Origin: Streptomyces tsukubensis
GTDB lineage: Bacteria; Actinomycetota; Actinomycetes; Streptomycetales; Streptomycetaceae
Reading direction: 5' to 3'
NCBI RefSeq assembly: GCF_003932715.1
Contig: NZ_CP020700.1
Location: forward strand, 1,440,001 to 1,504,000
Length of the DNA stretch: 64,000 nucleotides
Position numbers and translations under genes: made by a program
Notes under the pieces: generated by a model
Databases searched by the model: none
Seen by the model: the letters and a program-made list of their open reading frames with translations, nothing else
Told to the model about the DNA's origin: nothing
Shown here: positions 23,664 through 31,732 of the stretch, in pieces
How positions within the stretch are numbered: the stretch's first letter is position 1
Layout: the number at the start of each line of letters is the position of its first letter

Positions 23664-25061
23664 GTGACCAGTCTCAGCGTCGAGACGCTGGCAGCGGATC
23701 CGCTGGCGCCGATCACCTCGGCCGGCAACGCCCAGCTCGGCATCGCCGTACTCGCGGGCATCGCCGTCATCGTGCTGCTCATCACCAAGTACAAAATGCA
23801 CGCCTTCCTGGCGCTGACCATCGGGTCGCTGGCGCTGGGCGCGTTCGCCGGAGCGCCGCTCGGCAAGGCCATCGAGTCCTTCTCCAAGGGACTCGGCTCC
23901 ACCGTCGCCGGTGTCGGTGTGCTGATCGCCCTCGGCGCCATCCTCGGCAAGCTGCTCGCCGATTCGGGCGGTGGTGACCAGATAGTCGACACGATCCTCG
24001 CCAAGGCCAAGGGCTCGACGATGCCCTGGGCGATGGTGCTGATCGCCTCGGTGATCGGTCTGCCGCTCTTCTTCGAGGTCGGCATCGTGCTGCTGATCCC
24101 GGTGGTGCTGATGGTGGCCAAGCGGGGCAACTACTCGCTGATGCGGATCGGCATTCCGGCGCTGGCCGGTCTGTCCGTGATGCACGGACTGATCCCGCCG
24201 CACCCCGGCCCGCTGGTGGCGATCGACGCCCTCGACGCCAATCTGGGCGTCACGCTGGCCCTCGGTGTCCTGGTCTCCATCCCGACCGTGATCATCGCCG
24301 GTCCGGTCTTCGCGAAGTACGCGGCCCGCTGGGTGGACGTCCCGGCGCCGGAGAACATGATCCCGGCCCGTCCGTCCGAGGACCTCGACAAGCGTCCGGG
24401 CTTCGGCGCGACCGTCTTCACGGTGCTGCTGCCGGTCGTCCTGATGCTCTCGAACGCGCTCGTCGAGATCGTGATAGACGATCCGGAGAACCCGGTCCAG
24501 AAGGTCACCGACGTCATCGGCTCCCCGCTGATCGCGCTGCTGGCCGCGGTCCTCGTCGGACTCTTCACACTGGGCCGTGCGGCCGGCTTCACCAAGGACC
24601 GGATCTCCTCCACCGTCGAGAAGTCCCTCGCCCCGATCGCGGGCGTGCTGATGATCGTCGGCGCGGGCGGCGGCTTCAAGCAGACCCTGATCGACGTCGG
24701 CGTGGGCCAGATGATCCTGGACTTCTCGGAGAACTGGTCGATCCCGACGCTGCTGCTGGCCTGGCTGATCGCGGTGGCGATCCGGCTGGCGACCGGTTCG
24801 GCGACGGTGGCGACGATCTCCGCCGCCGGTCTGGTGGCCCCGCTGGCGGTCGGCATGTCGAGCACGGAGTCCGCGCTGCTGGTGCTGGCGATCGGCTGTG
24901 GTTCGCTCTTCTTCAGCCATGTCAACGACGCCGGTTTCTGGCTGGTGAAGGAGTACTTCGGCATGGACGTCGGCCAGACCATCAAGACCTGGTCGGTGAT
25001 GGAGACCATCATCTCGGTCGTCGGTCTCGTCTTCGTCCTGCTGCTGTCGCTGGTGCTGTAG
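23664..25061 (+). CDS. gntP: Gluconate:H+ symporter (GntP family)
   Basis: Inner-membrane gluconate permease, 465 aa with about 12-14 hydrophobic segments. Family signatures: the loop LADSGGGDQIVDTIL, GLPLFFEVGIVLLIP, MHGLIPPHPGPLVAI, and the C-terminal CGSLFFSHVNDAGFWLVKEYF, followed by TIKTWSVMETIIS. The AAGGAACC motif precedes the GTG at 23664. It imports the substrate for GntK encoded immediately upstream. Transcription ends at an 11-bp stem-loop (25108-25141) shared with the convergent FAD enzyme gene. Confidence 0.95.
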   Translation: MTSLSVETLAADPLAPITSAGNAQLGIAVLAGIAVIVLLITKYKMHAFLALTIGSLALGAFAGAPLGKAIESFSKGLGSTVAGVGVLIALGAILGKLLADSGGGDQIVDTILAKAKGSTMPWAMVLIASVIGLPLFFEVGIVLLIPVVLMVAKRGNYSLMRIGIPALAGLSVMHGLIPPHPGPLVAIDALDANLGVTLALGVLVSIPTVIIAGPVFAKYAARWVDVPAPENMIPARPSEDLDKRPGFGATVFTVLLPVVLMLSNALVEIVIDDPENPVQKVTDVIGSPLIALLAAVLVGLFTLGRAAGFTKDRISSTVEKSLAPIAGVLMIVGAGGGFKQTLIDVGVGQMILDFSENWSIPTLLLAWLIAVAIRLATGSATVATISAAGLVAPLAVGMSSTESALLVLAIGCGSLFFSHVNDAGFWLVKEYFGMDVGQTIKTWSVMETIISVVGLVFVLLLSLVL

Positions 25062-25107
25062 CGCCGGTACGGCAGCCGGTACGTCCGGCCGGATCTCGTA
25101 CGGCCGC

Positions 25108-25141
25108 ACGTCCCGCGGTGGGTTCGCCCGCCGCGGGACGT
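25108..25141. terminator. Bidirectional terminator between gntP and FAD dehydrogenase gene
   Basis: Perfect 11-bp stem ACGTCCCGCGG / CCGCGGGACGT with a 12-base loop between converging genes. Confidence 0.7.
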
Positions 25142-25185
25142 CCGCGTTCCCGGAGCCGTACCGCAGTCCCTCCGGGCCCGCCGGC

Positions 25186-26844
25186 TCAGCGCACCGCCTC
25201 CGCCGCCGCCCGGCCCGCCGCGCGCCCCGAGAAGAGGCAGCCGCCGAGGAACGTGCCTTCCAGGGAGCGGTAGCCGTGGACCCCGCCGCCGCCGAACCCG
25301 GCCGCCTCCCCCGCCGCGTACAGCCCGGCCAGCGGGGTGCCGTCCGTGCCCAGAACCCGCGACGACAGATCCGTCTCCAGCCCGCCCAGCGATTTGCGGG
25401 TCAGCACCCGCAGCCGTACGGCGATCAGCGGACCGGCCGCCGGGTCCAGGATCCGGTGCGGGGCCGCGGTCCTGATCAGCTTGTCGCCGAGATACCTCCG
25501 CGCCCCGCGCACCGCCGTGACCTGGAGGTCCTTGGTGAAGGGATTGCGGATCTCCCGGTCCCGGGCGACGATCTCCCGCCGCAGCACCGCCTCGTCGATC
25601 AGCTCGTCGCCGGTGACCGCGTTCATTCCGCGCACCAGGGCCGCCAGATCCTCCTCCACCACGAAATCCGCTCCGTGGTCCATAAACGCGCGCACCGGCC
25701 CGGGGACGTCGGCCCGGGCCCGCCCGATCACCCCGCGCACCGAGCGCCCCGTGAGATCCGGGTTCTGCTCGGAACCGGAGAGCGCGAACTCCTTGCCGAT
25801 GATCTTCCGGTCGAGCACGAACCAGGTGTGGTCGTAGCCCGAGGTCACGATGTGTTCCAGGGTGCCGAGGGTGTCGAAGCCGGGGAAGAGGGGCACCGGC
25901 AGCCGACGGCCGCGCGCATCGACCCAGAGCGACGACGGGCCGGGCAGGATCCGGATCCCGTGCCGGGCCCAGACCGGGTTCCAGTTCTCGATGCCCTCGG
26001 TGTAGTGCCACATCCGGTCCTGGTTGACATGACTGGCCCCGGCGCGTTCGGCGATGCCCAGCATCAGCCCGTCGACATGCGCCGGAACGCCCGAGAGCAT
26101 CGTGCGCGGCGGCGCGCCCAGCCGGCCCGGCCACTGGGCGCGGACCAGTTCGTGGTTGCCGCCGATCCCGCCCGAGGCGACGATCACGGCCTGGGCCCGG
26201 AACTCGAACGCCCCGGCCACCTCCCGGCTGCTGGCGGTGCCGCGTTCGGCCGCGGACGGCTCCAGCACCTCGCCGCTGACGGTGTCGAGGGTGCCGCCGG
26301 TGCGGCCGAGCCCGGTGACGCGATGGCGGAAGCAGAGCCGGACGAGCCCCCGCGCCACGCCCTCGCGCACCCGCTGTTCGAAGGGGGCGACCAGACCGGG
26401 ACCGGTGCCCCAGGTGATGTGGAAGCGCGGCACCGAGTTGCCGTGGCCGGTTGCGGAGTATCCGCCGCGTTCGGCCCAGCCGACGACGGGGAAGAAGCGG
26501 ATTCCGTGCTGCCGCAGCCAGGACCGCTTCTCCCCGGCGGCGAACTCGACATAGGCGTCGGCCCACCGCCGCGGCCAGCGGTCCTCGTCCTCGCGGTCGA
26601 ACCCGGCCGTGCCCAGCCAGTCCTGACGGGCGAGGTCCACACCGTCCCGGATCCGCATCCGCCGCTGTTCGGGCGAGTCGACGAGGAAGAGCCCGCCGAA
26701 GGACCAGTGCGCCTGACCGCCGATCGACTGCTCCGGCTCCTGGTCGACCAGGATGACCGTACGTCCGGCGGCGACGAGTTCCGCGGTGGCCACCAGCCCG
26801 GCGAGGCCGGCCCCGATCACGATCACGTCCGCGTCGTACGCCAT
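25186..26844 (-). CDS. FAD-binding dehydrogenase (fumarate reductase/KSTD-like flavoprotein)
   Basis: Flavoprotein of 552 aa, related to fumarate reductase and 3-ketosteroid dehydrogenase-like enzymes and usually annotated as FAD-binding dehydrogenase. The N-terminal dinucleotide fold is VIVIGAGLAGLVATAELVAAG followed by the Glu/Asp segment LVDQEPEQSIGGQAHWSFGG. The C-terminal FAD element reads GLYAAGEAAGFGGGGVHGYRSLEGTFLGG. The middle has AVIVASGGIGGNHELVRAQWP. No signal peptide, so it is cytosolic or peripheral. The substrate is unknown. The ATG at 26844 starts MAYDADVIVIG; the ORF extends upstream by 99 codons with no similarity. It is divergent from the NUDIX gene (103-base gap). Confidence 0.88.
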   Translation of the reverse strand: MAYDADVIVIGAGLAGLVATAELVAAGRTVILVDQEPEQSIGGQAHWSFGGLFLVDSPEQRRMRIRDGVDLARQDWLGTAGFDREDEDRWPRRWADAYVEFAAGEKRSWLRQHGIRFFPVVGWAERGGYSATGHGNSVPRFHITWGTGPGLVAPFEQRVREGVARGLVRLCFRHRVTGLGRTGGTLDTVSGEVLEPSAAERGTASSREVAGAFEFRAQAVIVASGGIGGNHELVRAQWPGRLGAPPRTMLSGVPAHVDGLMLGIAERAGASHVNQDRMWHYTEGIENWNPVWARHGIRILPGPSSLWVDARGRRLPVPLFPGFDTLGTLEHIVTSGYDHTWFVLDRKIIGKEFALSGSEQNPDLTGRSVRGVIGRARADVPGPVRAFMDHGADFVVEEDLAALVRGMNAVTGDELIDEAVLRREIVARDREIRNPFTKDLQVTAVRGARRYLGDKLIRTAAPHRILDPAAGPLIAVRLRVLTRKSLGGLETDLSSRVLGTDGTPLAGLYAAGEAAGFGGGGVHGYRSLEGTFLGGCLFSGRAAGRAAAEAVR

Positions 26845-26947
26845 GGGTCCCCGTCTCCGTGCCGGTGCGGTGTCGGGACGATCCTCGGTACGGGCCAGGA
26901 GCATGTCAACAGGCCCGTCCGGGTGCCGGGGTGGTGGAATGGGCACC

Positions 26948-27487
26948 ATGGGATCCGACGGCGAGCTGATCGACATCGTGGACGAAGCCGACCGGGTGAC
27001 CGGCCGGGCGACGCGGGGCGAGGCGTACGCCCGCGGACTGCGGCACCGGGTGGCGTTCGTCCTGGTCCGTGACGCGGACGACCGGATCTTCGTCCACCGC
27101 AGAACGGCGGCGAAACGTGTCTTCCCCTCGTTGTACGACATGTTCGTCGGCGGGGTCGTCGGCGCGGGCGAGACCTACGACGCGGCGGCGCTGCGCGAGG
27201 CCGAGGAGGAGCTGGGGGTGAGCGGGCTCCCGCGCCCCGTCCCCCTGTTCACCTTCGCGTACGACTCCGGCACCGCCCTCGGGTCCTGGAACTCGGCGGT
27301 CTACGAAGTGCGCTGCACCCTGCCGGTGCGCCCGCAGCCCGAGGAGATCGCCTGGTGGGACTTTCTGCCCGAGGAGGAGGTGGAGCGACGGCTGCGGACC
27401 TGGCAGTGGACGCCGGACGGACTGGCCGCCTATGAACTGCTGCGCGCCCGCCACGCCGACGCTGAGACCGCCCGCCACCGGCCATGA
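26948..27487 (+). CDS. NUDIX hydrolase (YfcD/Idi-like)
   Basis: Nucleoside-diphosphate-linked hydrolase of 179 aa. The complete NUDIX box GGVVGAGETYDAAALREAEEELGV is seen as G-x5-E-x7-REAEEELG. The N-terminal DIVDEADRVTG and HRVAFVLVRDADDRIFVHRRT, together with KRVFPSLYDMFVGG, place it in the YfcD/IPP-isomerase-like subgroup of NUDIX proteins. ATG 26948 was preferred; an in-frame ATG at 26939 is possible, with GGTGGTGG before both. The substrate cannot be deduced. Two DUF202 membrane protein genes follow on the same strand after 108 bases. Confidence 0.88.
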   Translation: MGSDGELIDIVDEADRVTGRATRGEAYARGLRHRVAFVLVRDADDRIFVHRRTAAKRVFPSLYDMFVGGVVGAGETYDAAALREAEEELGVSGLPRPVPLFTFAYDSGTALGSWNSAVYEVRCTLPVRPQPEEIAWWDFLPEEEVERRLRTWQWTPDGLAAYELLRARHADAETARHRP

Positions 27488-27595
27488 TGATCACACCGCA
27501 GGTATCGTGCGCCGCATGGGGCTGCCGATACGGAAGCGAAAGCCGATGCGGGTACCGCCGCGGATGACGGGCCGGTGCCGATGCCGGGTGGGTGG

Positions 27596-27994
27596 ATGAC
27601 GGGCTGGGTACGGAGCCTGCGGCTCTGGTTCTCGCCCGAACGGGTGCGGGCGGACGGACGGACCCCCGACTACCGCTTCTCGCTGGCCAATGAGCGGACC
27701 TTTCTGGCCTGGCTGCGCACGGCGCTCGCGTTGATAGGGGCCGGGTTCGCGGTGGACCAGTTCCTGCCCGAACTGCGCTGGGCGGTCCGGGCCGCGATGG
27801 CCCTGGGGCTGCTGGTGGCCGGGGTGCTGTGCGCGCTGCGGGCCGTCAACCACTGGGTGCGGTGCGAGCAGGCGATGCGGCGCGGCGACGATCTGCCGGT
27901 CTCCCGGCTGCCCGCCGTACTGAGTCTGGTCGTCGCCCTGGTGGCCCTGGTGATGGTGGCCGTGGTGCTGCTGGGCCGGGAGGGGAACTGGTGA
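27596..27994 (+). CDS. DUF202/YidH family membrane protein
   Basis: Small membrane protein of 132 aa with about three transmembrane helices. The family signature RTPDYRFSLANERTFLAWLRTALALIGAG is followed by helices in AAMALGLLVAGVLCALRAV and AVLSLVVALVALVMVAVVLL. Starts at GTG 27575, ATG 27581 and ATG 27596 are all in frame; I chose 27596 (MTGWVRSLRLWF) because it has GGTGGGTGG nearby and the family N-terminus. Function unknown. It overlaps the next gene by four bases (GTGA), so the two DUF202 proteins are made together and may form a hetero-complex. Confidence 0.82.
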   Translation: MTGWVRSLRLWFSPERVRADGRTPDYRFSLANERTFLAWLRTALALIGAGFAVDQFLPELRWAVRAAMALGLLVAGVLCALRAVNHWVRCEQAMRRGDDLPVSRLPAVLSLVVALVALVMVAVVLLGREGNW

Positions 27995-28326
27995 CGGCGA
28001 CGTCGGTCGGGGGCCGCGGGGAGGACCGGGATCCGGGACTCCAGCCGGAGCGGACCCGGCTCGCCTGGCGGCGGACGGCCCTGGCGTTCACGGTGGTGGC
28101 GGTGCTGGCGGCCCGTCAGGCGGCGGGCGACGGCGCCACGGACACCACCGCACTGGCCGGCTGGGCGGCCGCGATGTTCGTCTGGCTGATGTTCCTGGGT
28201 CTTGCGCGCCACCGGACCCGGGCCCTGGACACCACCCGTCCGGAGGCACTGTCGGCCCGTGCCGCACTGGCGGCGGTGGCGTGCACGGTGGCCCTGGCCG
28301 TCTCGGCGTTGACACTGCTGCGCTGA
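27991..28326 (+). CDS. DUF202 family membrane protein (second copy)
   Basis: Small membrane protein of 111 aa. It carries the shorter DUF202 signature GLQPERTRLAWRRTALAFTVVAVLAAR, a central helix TALAGWAAAMFVWLMFLGLA and a C-terminal helix AALAAVACTVALAVSALTLL. The GTG at 27991 overlaps the upstream DUF202 stop, which shows translational coupling. The two copies are divergent in sequence, so this is a conserved pair rather than a recent duplication. Function unknown. Confidence 0.82.
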   Translation: MTATSVGGRGEDRDPGLQPERTRLAWRRTALAFTVVAVLAARQAAGDGATDTTALAGWAAAMFVWLMFLGLARHRTRALDTTRPEALSARAALAAVACTVALAVSALTLLR

Positions 28327-28475
28327 GCCCGGCGGCAGGGGACCGCGCACGGTGGCCGGGGCGGTGGCCGGGGCGGTGGCCGGAGCCGCCTGCCGGGGTC
28401 GAACCGCTTCGCTCCGTACGGCTGTTCGAAACCACGGATCTCCCACACGCCCCCGGCGCACCCCCTGGACTGCAT

Positions 28476-28508
28476 ACCGACTGGTCGGTCATCATCGGTT
28501 GGTCGGTC
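28476..28508. promoter_or_regulatory. TetR-type operator upstream of the kinase-ACAD operon
   Basis: ACCGACTGGTCGGT (28476-28489) is an inverted repeat of ACCGAC/GTCGGT with a 2-base centre. TGGTCGGTC occurs at 28482-28490 and again at 28500-28508, 18 bases apart. The half-site GGTCGGTC also appears upstream of the nearby TetR gene (31546-31553), which makes that TetR the likely binder. Confidence 0.6.
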
Positions 28509-28533
28509 CCGTCGCCCCCGGAGGTCGTCCACG

Positions 28534-29556
28534 ATGCGTTCCGAACCCCCGCCCGGCCTCGACCCGGCACGCCTGCGCGACCTCCTCGACCGCGAACGCC
28601 CGGGGCTGGTGACCGGCCCGCTGACCGCCGAACTGATCGAAGGCGGCCGCTCCAACCTCACGTACTCCGTCACCGACGGCCGCGAACGGTGGGTCGTCCG
28701 CCGTCCCCCGCTCGGCCACATCCTCGCGACCGCGCACGACATGCGGCGCGAACACCGCGTCATCAGCGCCCTGCACCCGACCCCCGTCCCGGTCCCCCGG
28801 CCGGTCCTGTTCTGCGAGGACACCTCGGTGACCGGCGCGCCCTTCTATGTGATGGAGTACGCGCCGGGGACCCCGTACCGCACTGCGGGACAGCTCGCCG
28901 CCCTCGGGCCCGAGCGCACCCGGTCCGTTCTCCTCGGGCTGCTGGACACCCTGGTCGATCTGCACGCGGTGGCCCCCGAGGCGGTCGGACTCGGCGATTT
29001 CGGCCGGCCCGACGGCTATCTGGACCGGCAACTGCGGCGCTGGGGCAAACAGCTCGCCGCCTCCCGAAGCCGCGACCTCGAAGGGATCGACGAGCTGCAT
29101 GCGGAGCTGGGCCGCGCCCTGCCGGAGTCCCCGGCGCCCGCCGTCGTCCACGGCGACTACCGTCTCGACAACGTTCTCGTCGGACCCGACGACCGGATCA
29201 CGGCCGTTCTGGACTGGGAGATGTCCACGGTCGGCGATCCGCTGACCGATCTCGGGCTGCTGGCGATGTACAGCCACCCCCTCGAACTCCCCGACTCACC
29301 GGTGAGCAGCACCGCCGCCGCGCCCGGACACCCCACGGCCGCCGAACTGGTCGAGCGGTATGCCGAACGGTCCGGCCGCAAGGTCCACGCCATCTCCTGG
29401 TACACCGCCTTCGCCTGGTTCAAACTGGCCGTGATCCTGGAGGGCATCCACTACCGCTACGTACTCGGACAGACCGTCGGCACCGGCTTCGACCGGTTCG
29501 GCCCACTGGTCCCGCTCCTCGTCGAGCACGGGCTGACCACCCTGCGGAGAGGCTGA
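28534..29556 (+). CDS. APH-fold phosphotransferase, ACAD10/11 N-domain or LvaA type
   Basis: Kinase of the aminoglycoside phosphotransferase fold, 340 aa, of the group fused to acyl-CoA dehydrogenase in mammalian ACAD10/11 and separate in bacteria such as LvaA. The glycine-rich loop region is LIEGGRSNLTYSVTD, the ATP lysine position is the WVVRRPPLGHIL segment, the catalytic loop is VVHGDYRLDNVLV and the metal Asp is in VLDWEMSTVGDPLTDLG. Members phosphorylate 4-hydroxyacyl-CoA so that a partner ACAD can remove the hydroxyl. The partner gene starts three bases after the stop. ATG 28534 follows GGAGG. A TetR-type operator lies in its promoter region. Confidence 0.88.
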   Translation: MRSEPPPGLDPARLRDLLDRERPGLVTGPLTAELIEGGRSNLTYSVTDGRERWVVRRPPLGHILATAHDMRREHRVISALHPTPVPVPRPVLFCEDTSVTGAPFYVMEYAPGTPYRTAGQLAALGPERTRSVLLGLLDTLVDLHAVAPEAVGLGDFGRPDGYLDRQLRRWGKQLAASRSRDLEGIDELHAELGRALPESPAPAVVHGDYRLDNVLVGPDDRITAVLDWEMSTVGDPLTDLGLLAMYSHPLELPDSPVSSTAAAPGHPTAAELVERYAERSGRKVHAISWYTAFAWFKLAVILEGIHYRYVLGQTVGTGFDRFGPLVPLLVEHGLTTLRRG

Positions 29557-29559
29557 GCC

Positions 29560-30780
29560 GTGGACTTCGCGTTCGACGAGCGGACCGAGGACCTCCGGGA
29601 GCGGCTCGGGGCGTTCATGACGGAGTGCGTGCTGCCCGCCGAAGCGGTGGCCGAGGAGCAGCGCGCCGGACTCGTATCGCCGTGGGAGACCCCGCCGGTC
29701 GTCGAGGAGCTGAAGGCGGAGGCCCGCCGCCGGGGCCTGTGGAACCTCTTCCTGCCCGACCGGAGGTACGGTGCCGGGCTGACCAACCTCCAGTACGCGC
29801 CGCTGGCGGAGCTCACCGGCCACAGCCCGCAGCTGGGCCCCACCGCGGTCAACTGCGCCGCGCCCGATACGGGGAACATGGAGCTGCTCGCGGAGTTCGG
29901 CACCGCGGAACAGCGCGAGCGCTGGCTGGAGCCGCTGCTCGCGGGCCGGATCCGGTCCGCGTTCGCCATGACCGAGCCGGAGGTGGCGTCGTCGGATGCC
30001 ACCAATATCCGGACCCGGATCGAACGCGACGGCGACTTCTATGTCGTCAACGGCCGCAAGTGGTACATCTCCGGCGCGATGAACCCTGCCTGCGCGGTCT
30101 TCGTCGTGATGGGGGCGACCGATCCGGACGGTGCCGACGTCCGGCGCCGGCAGTCGATGGTGCTGGTGCTGGTGCCGCGGGATACCCCGGGGGTGCGGAT
30201 CGTCCGGGCGATGAAGGTGTACGGCTACGAGGATCATGCCCACGGCGGCCATGCCGAGGTGGTGTTCGAGGACGTCCGGGTGCCGGTGGCGCAGCTGATC
30301 GGCGAGGAGGGCGGCGGTTTCGCGATCGCCCAGGCCCGGCTGGGTCCCGGCCGGATCCACCACTGCATGCGGCTGATCGGCATGGCCGAGCGGGCGATCG
30401 CGCTGATGTGCGAGCGGGCGCTGTCGCGTACGGCCTTCGGCGGGCCGCTGGCGCAGCAGGGGGTCGTCGGCAACTGGATCGCCGATGCCCGGGTGACCGT
30501 CGAGCAGTTGCGGCTGCTCGTCCTGAAGACGGCCTGGCTGATGGACACCGTGGGCAATCGGGGCGCGCACACCGAGATCCAGGCGATCAAGATCGCGACG
30601 CCGCGGGCGGTCGTGGACATCCTCGACCGGGCGGTTCAGCTCCACGGCGGGGCCGGGGTGGGGCAGGACACGCCGCTGGCGGAGCTGTGGGCCGCGGCCC
30701 GGACGCTGCGGCTGGCCGACGGGCCGGACGAGGTCCATCAGCGGTCGCTCGCCCGCCGGGAGCTGCGGCGGTACGCCTGA
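29560..30780 (+). CDS. Acyl-CoA dehydrogenase, ACAD10/11 or LvaC type
   Basis: FAD-dependent acyl-CoA dehydrogenase of 406 aa. Typical regions are the FAD/acyl-CoA segments AMTEPEVASSDATNIRT and VVNGRKWYISGAMNPACAVF, and the C-terminal LHGGAGVGQDTPLAELWAAARTLRLADGPDEVHQRSLARREL. The sequence pattern (EVASSDATNI and DGPDEVH) matches the ACAD11-like group. It lies three bases after the APH-fold kinase gene, so the two form an operon. Together they would route 4-hydroxy acids into beta-oxidation by phosphorylation and elimination; this is inferred from the family and the gene pairing. GTG start at 29560. Confidence 0.9.
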   Translation: MDFAFDERTEDLRERLGAFMTECVLPAEAVAEEQRAGLVSPWETPPVVEELKAEARRRGLWNLFLPDRRYGAGLTNLQYAPLAELTGHSPQLGPTAVNCAAPDTGNMELLAEFGTAEQRERWLEPLLAGRIRSAFAMTEPEVASSDATNIRTRIERDGDFYVVNGRKWYISGAMNPACAVFVVMGATDPDGADVRRRQSMVLVLVPRDTPGVRIVRAMKVYGYEDHAHGGHAEVVFEDVRVPVAQLIGEEGGGFAIAQARLGPGRIHHCMRLIGMAERAIALMCERALSRTAFGGPLAQQGVVGNWIADARVTVEQLRLLVLKTAWLMDTVGNRGAHTEIQAIKIATPRAVVDILDRAVQLHGGAGVGQDTPLAELWAAARTLRLADGPDEVHQRSLARRELRRYA

Positions 30781-30832
30781 GGCGGGGGCGCTCACGGGGC
30801 AGAAGCGCGGCGCGCTGCCGCGCCGCCCGTGC

Positions 30833-31426
30833 TCAGGGGCGCAGGGCCCGCATCAGCAGATCCGCGAGATGGTCCGCGACCTGCTCCTTGGTCAGCGGGC
30901 CGTCGGGCCGGTACCAGGTCGACAGATGGTGCACGGAGCCGAAGTAGTAGTCGACCACCAGATCGGCGGGGGTGGCCGCGGAGAAGACGCCGCTCGACTG
31001 CCCCTCCTCCACCAGCGCCCTGAACCGCTCGTGGTAGCGCCGCCGTTCCGCCCGTACCTGCTTGTTCTTCTCGGGCGACAGGTGGTGCATGGAGCGGAAG
31101 AAGATGGTCGCGTCGTGGAGGTTCTCGATGGTCGTGACGACGACGTCGGCGGCAGCGGCCCGCAGCCGGACGTCGACCGGCGCACCGGAGCGGGCGAAGG
31201 CGTCCAGCCGCTCCTGCTGGAGCCGGAGCATCCGCCCGTACACCTCCTGGAGCAGGTCCTCCTTGGAGCCGAAGTAGTGGTAGAGGGCGCCCTTGGTGAC
31301 GCCCGCCGCCTCCACGATCTCCTGGACGGAGGTCTTGTCGTAGCCGTGTTCGGCGAAGAGCCGGGTGGCGGCCGACAGCAGCTTCCGGGGTACGGGGGCG
31401 CCGTCCCCGTCCGTCGTCCTGGCCAT
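30833..31426 (-). CDS. TetR/AcrR family regulator, probable repressor of the kinase-ACAD operon
   Basis: Transcriptional regulator of 197 aa. The HTH covers residues 15-60 (LLSAATRLFAEHGYDKTSVQEIVEAAGVTKGALYHYFGSKEDLL), a near-consensus TetR domain. The C-terminal domain is helical with HDATIFFRSMHHLSPEKNKQVRAER and YYFGSVHHLSTWYRP. ATG 31426 was chosen by the HTH position. It faces the acyl-CoA dehydrogenase gene tail to tail (52-base gap) and shares GGTCGGTC-type operator sequences with the operon at 28534, so it probably controls that operon and itself. The effector is probably an acyl-CoA. Confidence 0.9.
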   Translation of the reverse strand: MARTTDGDGAPVPRKLLSAATRLFAEHGYDKTSVQEIVEAAGVTKGALYHYFGSKEDLLQEVYGRMLRLQQERLDAFARSGAPVDVRLRAAAADVVVTTIENLHDATIFFRSMHHLSPEKNKQVRAERRRYHERFRALVEEGQSSGVFSAATPADLVVDYYFGSVHHLSTWYRPDGPLTKEQVADHLADLLMRALRP

Positions 31427-31536
31427 GCCGCCCACCGCCTTTCCTCCCGGGCTCCCGCCCGGGGATCTTCCCGCCCTCGGCCGCGGGGCCCTCGCTCCGT
31501 CCGCTGCGGCCCGGCGGCCCCGCCCGGCCGGTGGAC

Positions 31537-31555
31537 AGACTAAGCGGTCGGTCAT
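31537..31555 (-). promoter_or_regulatory. TetR-type operator-like sequence upstream of the TetR gene
   Basis: AGACTAAGCGGTCGGTCAT contains the intact half-site GGTCGGTC; the left half GACTAAGC matches its inverse GACCGACC at five of eight positions. Probably the autoregulation site. Confidence 0.45.
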
Positions 31556-31669
31556 GAAGGAGGAAGAGGATCGTACGACCGCGTCGTTCCCTCGCCGCAC
31601 CGGGCCGCGCTAGCGTGCGCACCACACGAAGGATGATCAGCTCCGGCAGCAGCCGGAGGGACGGCCGAA

Positions 31670-31705
31670 GGACAGCAAGGACAGCAAGGACAGCAAGGAC
31701 AGCAG
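31670..31705 (+). repeat. Four tandem 9-bp repeats GGACAGCAA
   Basis: Three exact copies and a fourth ending in G instead of A, directly upstream of the namZ-like gene's ribosome-binding site. Non-coding in all supported genes; probably a variable-number tract within the leader. Confidence 0.8.
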
Positions 31706-31732
31706 AGCTACCAGAAACACCGAAGGAGTCGT

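Larger units (their letters stand above)
31427..31732. other. Divergent promoter region of TetR gene and namZ-like gene
   Basis: 306 bases without a gene. It holds a TetR-type operator-like sequence (31537-31555), four tandem GGACAGCAA repeats (31670-31705) and the ribosome-binding site GAAGGAG of the downstream gene. Confidence 0.5.

Noticed and set aside
22968..25109. 713-codon open frame on the minus strand
   Set aside because: Antisense of gntK-gntP, which have clear family motifs; the frame is only His/Gln/Arg/Asp repeats.
28281..30947. 888-codon open frame on the plus strand
   Set aside because: Out-of-frame shadow of the kinase-ACAD operon; translation is Arg/Pro/Gly-rich.
31670..31705. 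CRISPR-like array
   Set aside because: The repeats are only 9 bp, directly adjacent and without spacers; no cas genes are present.
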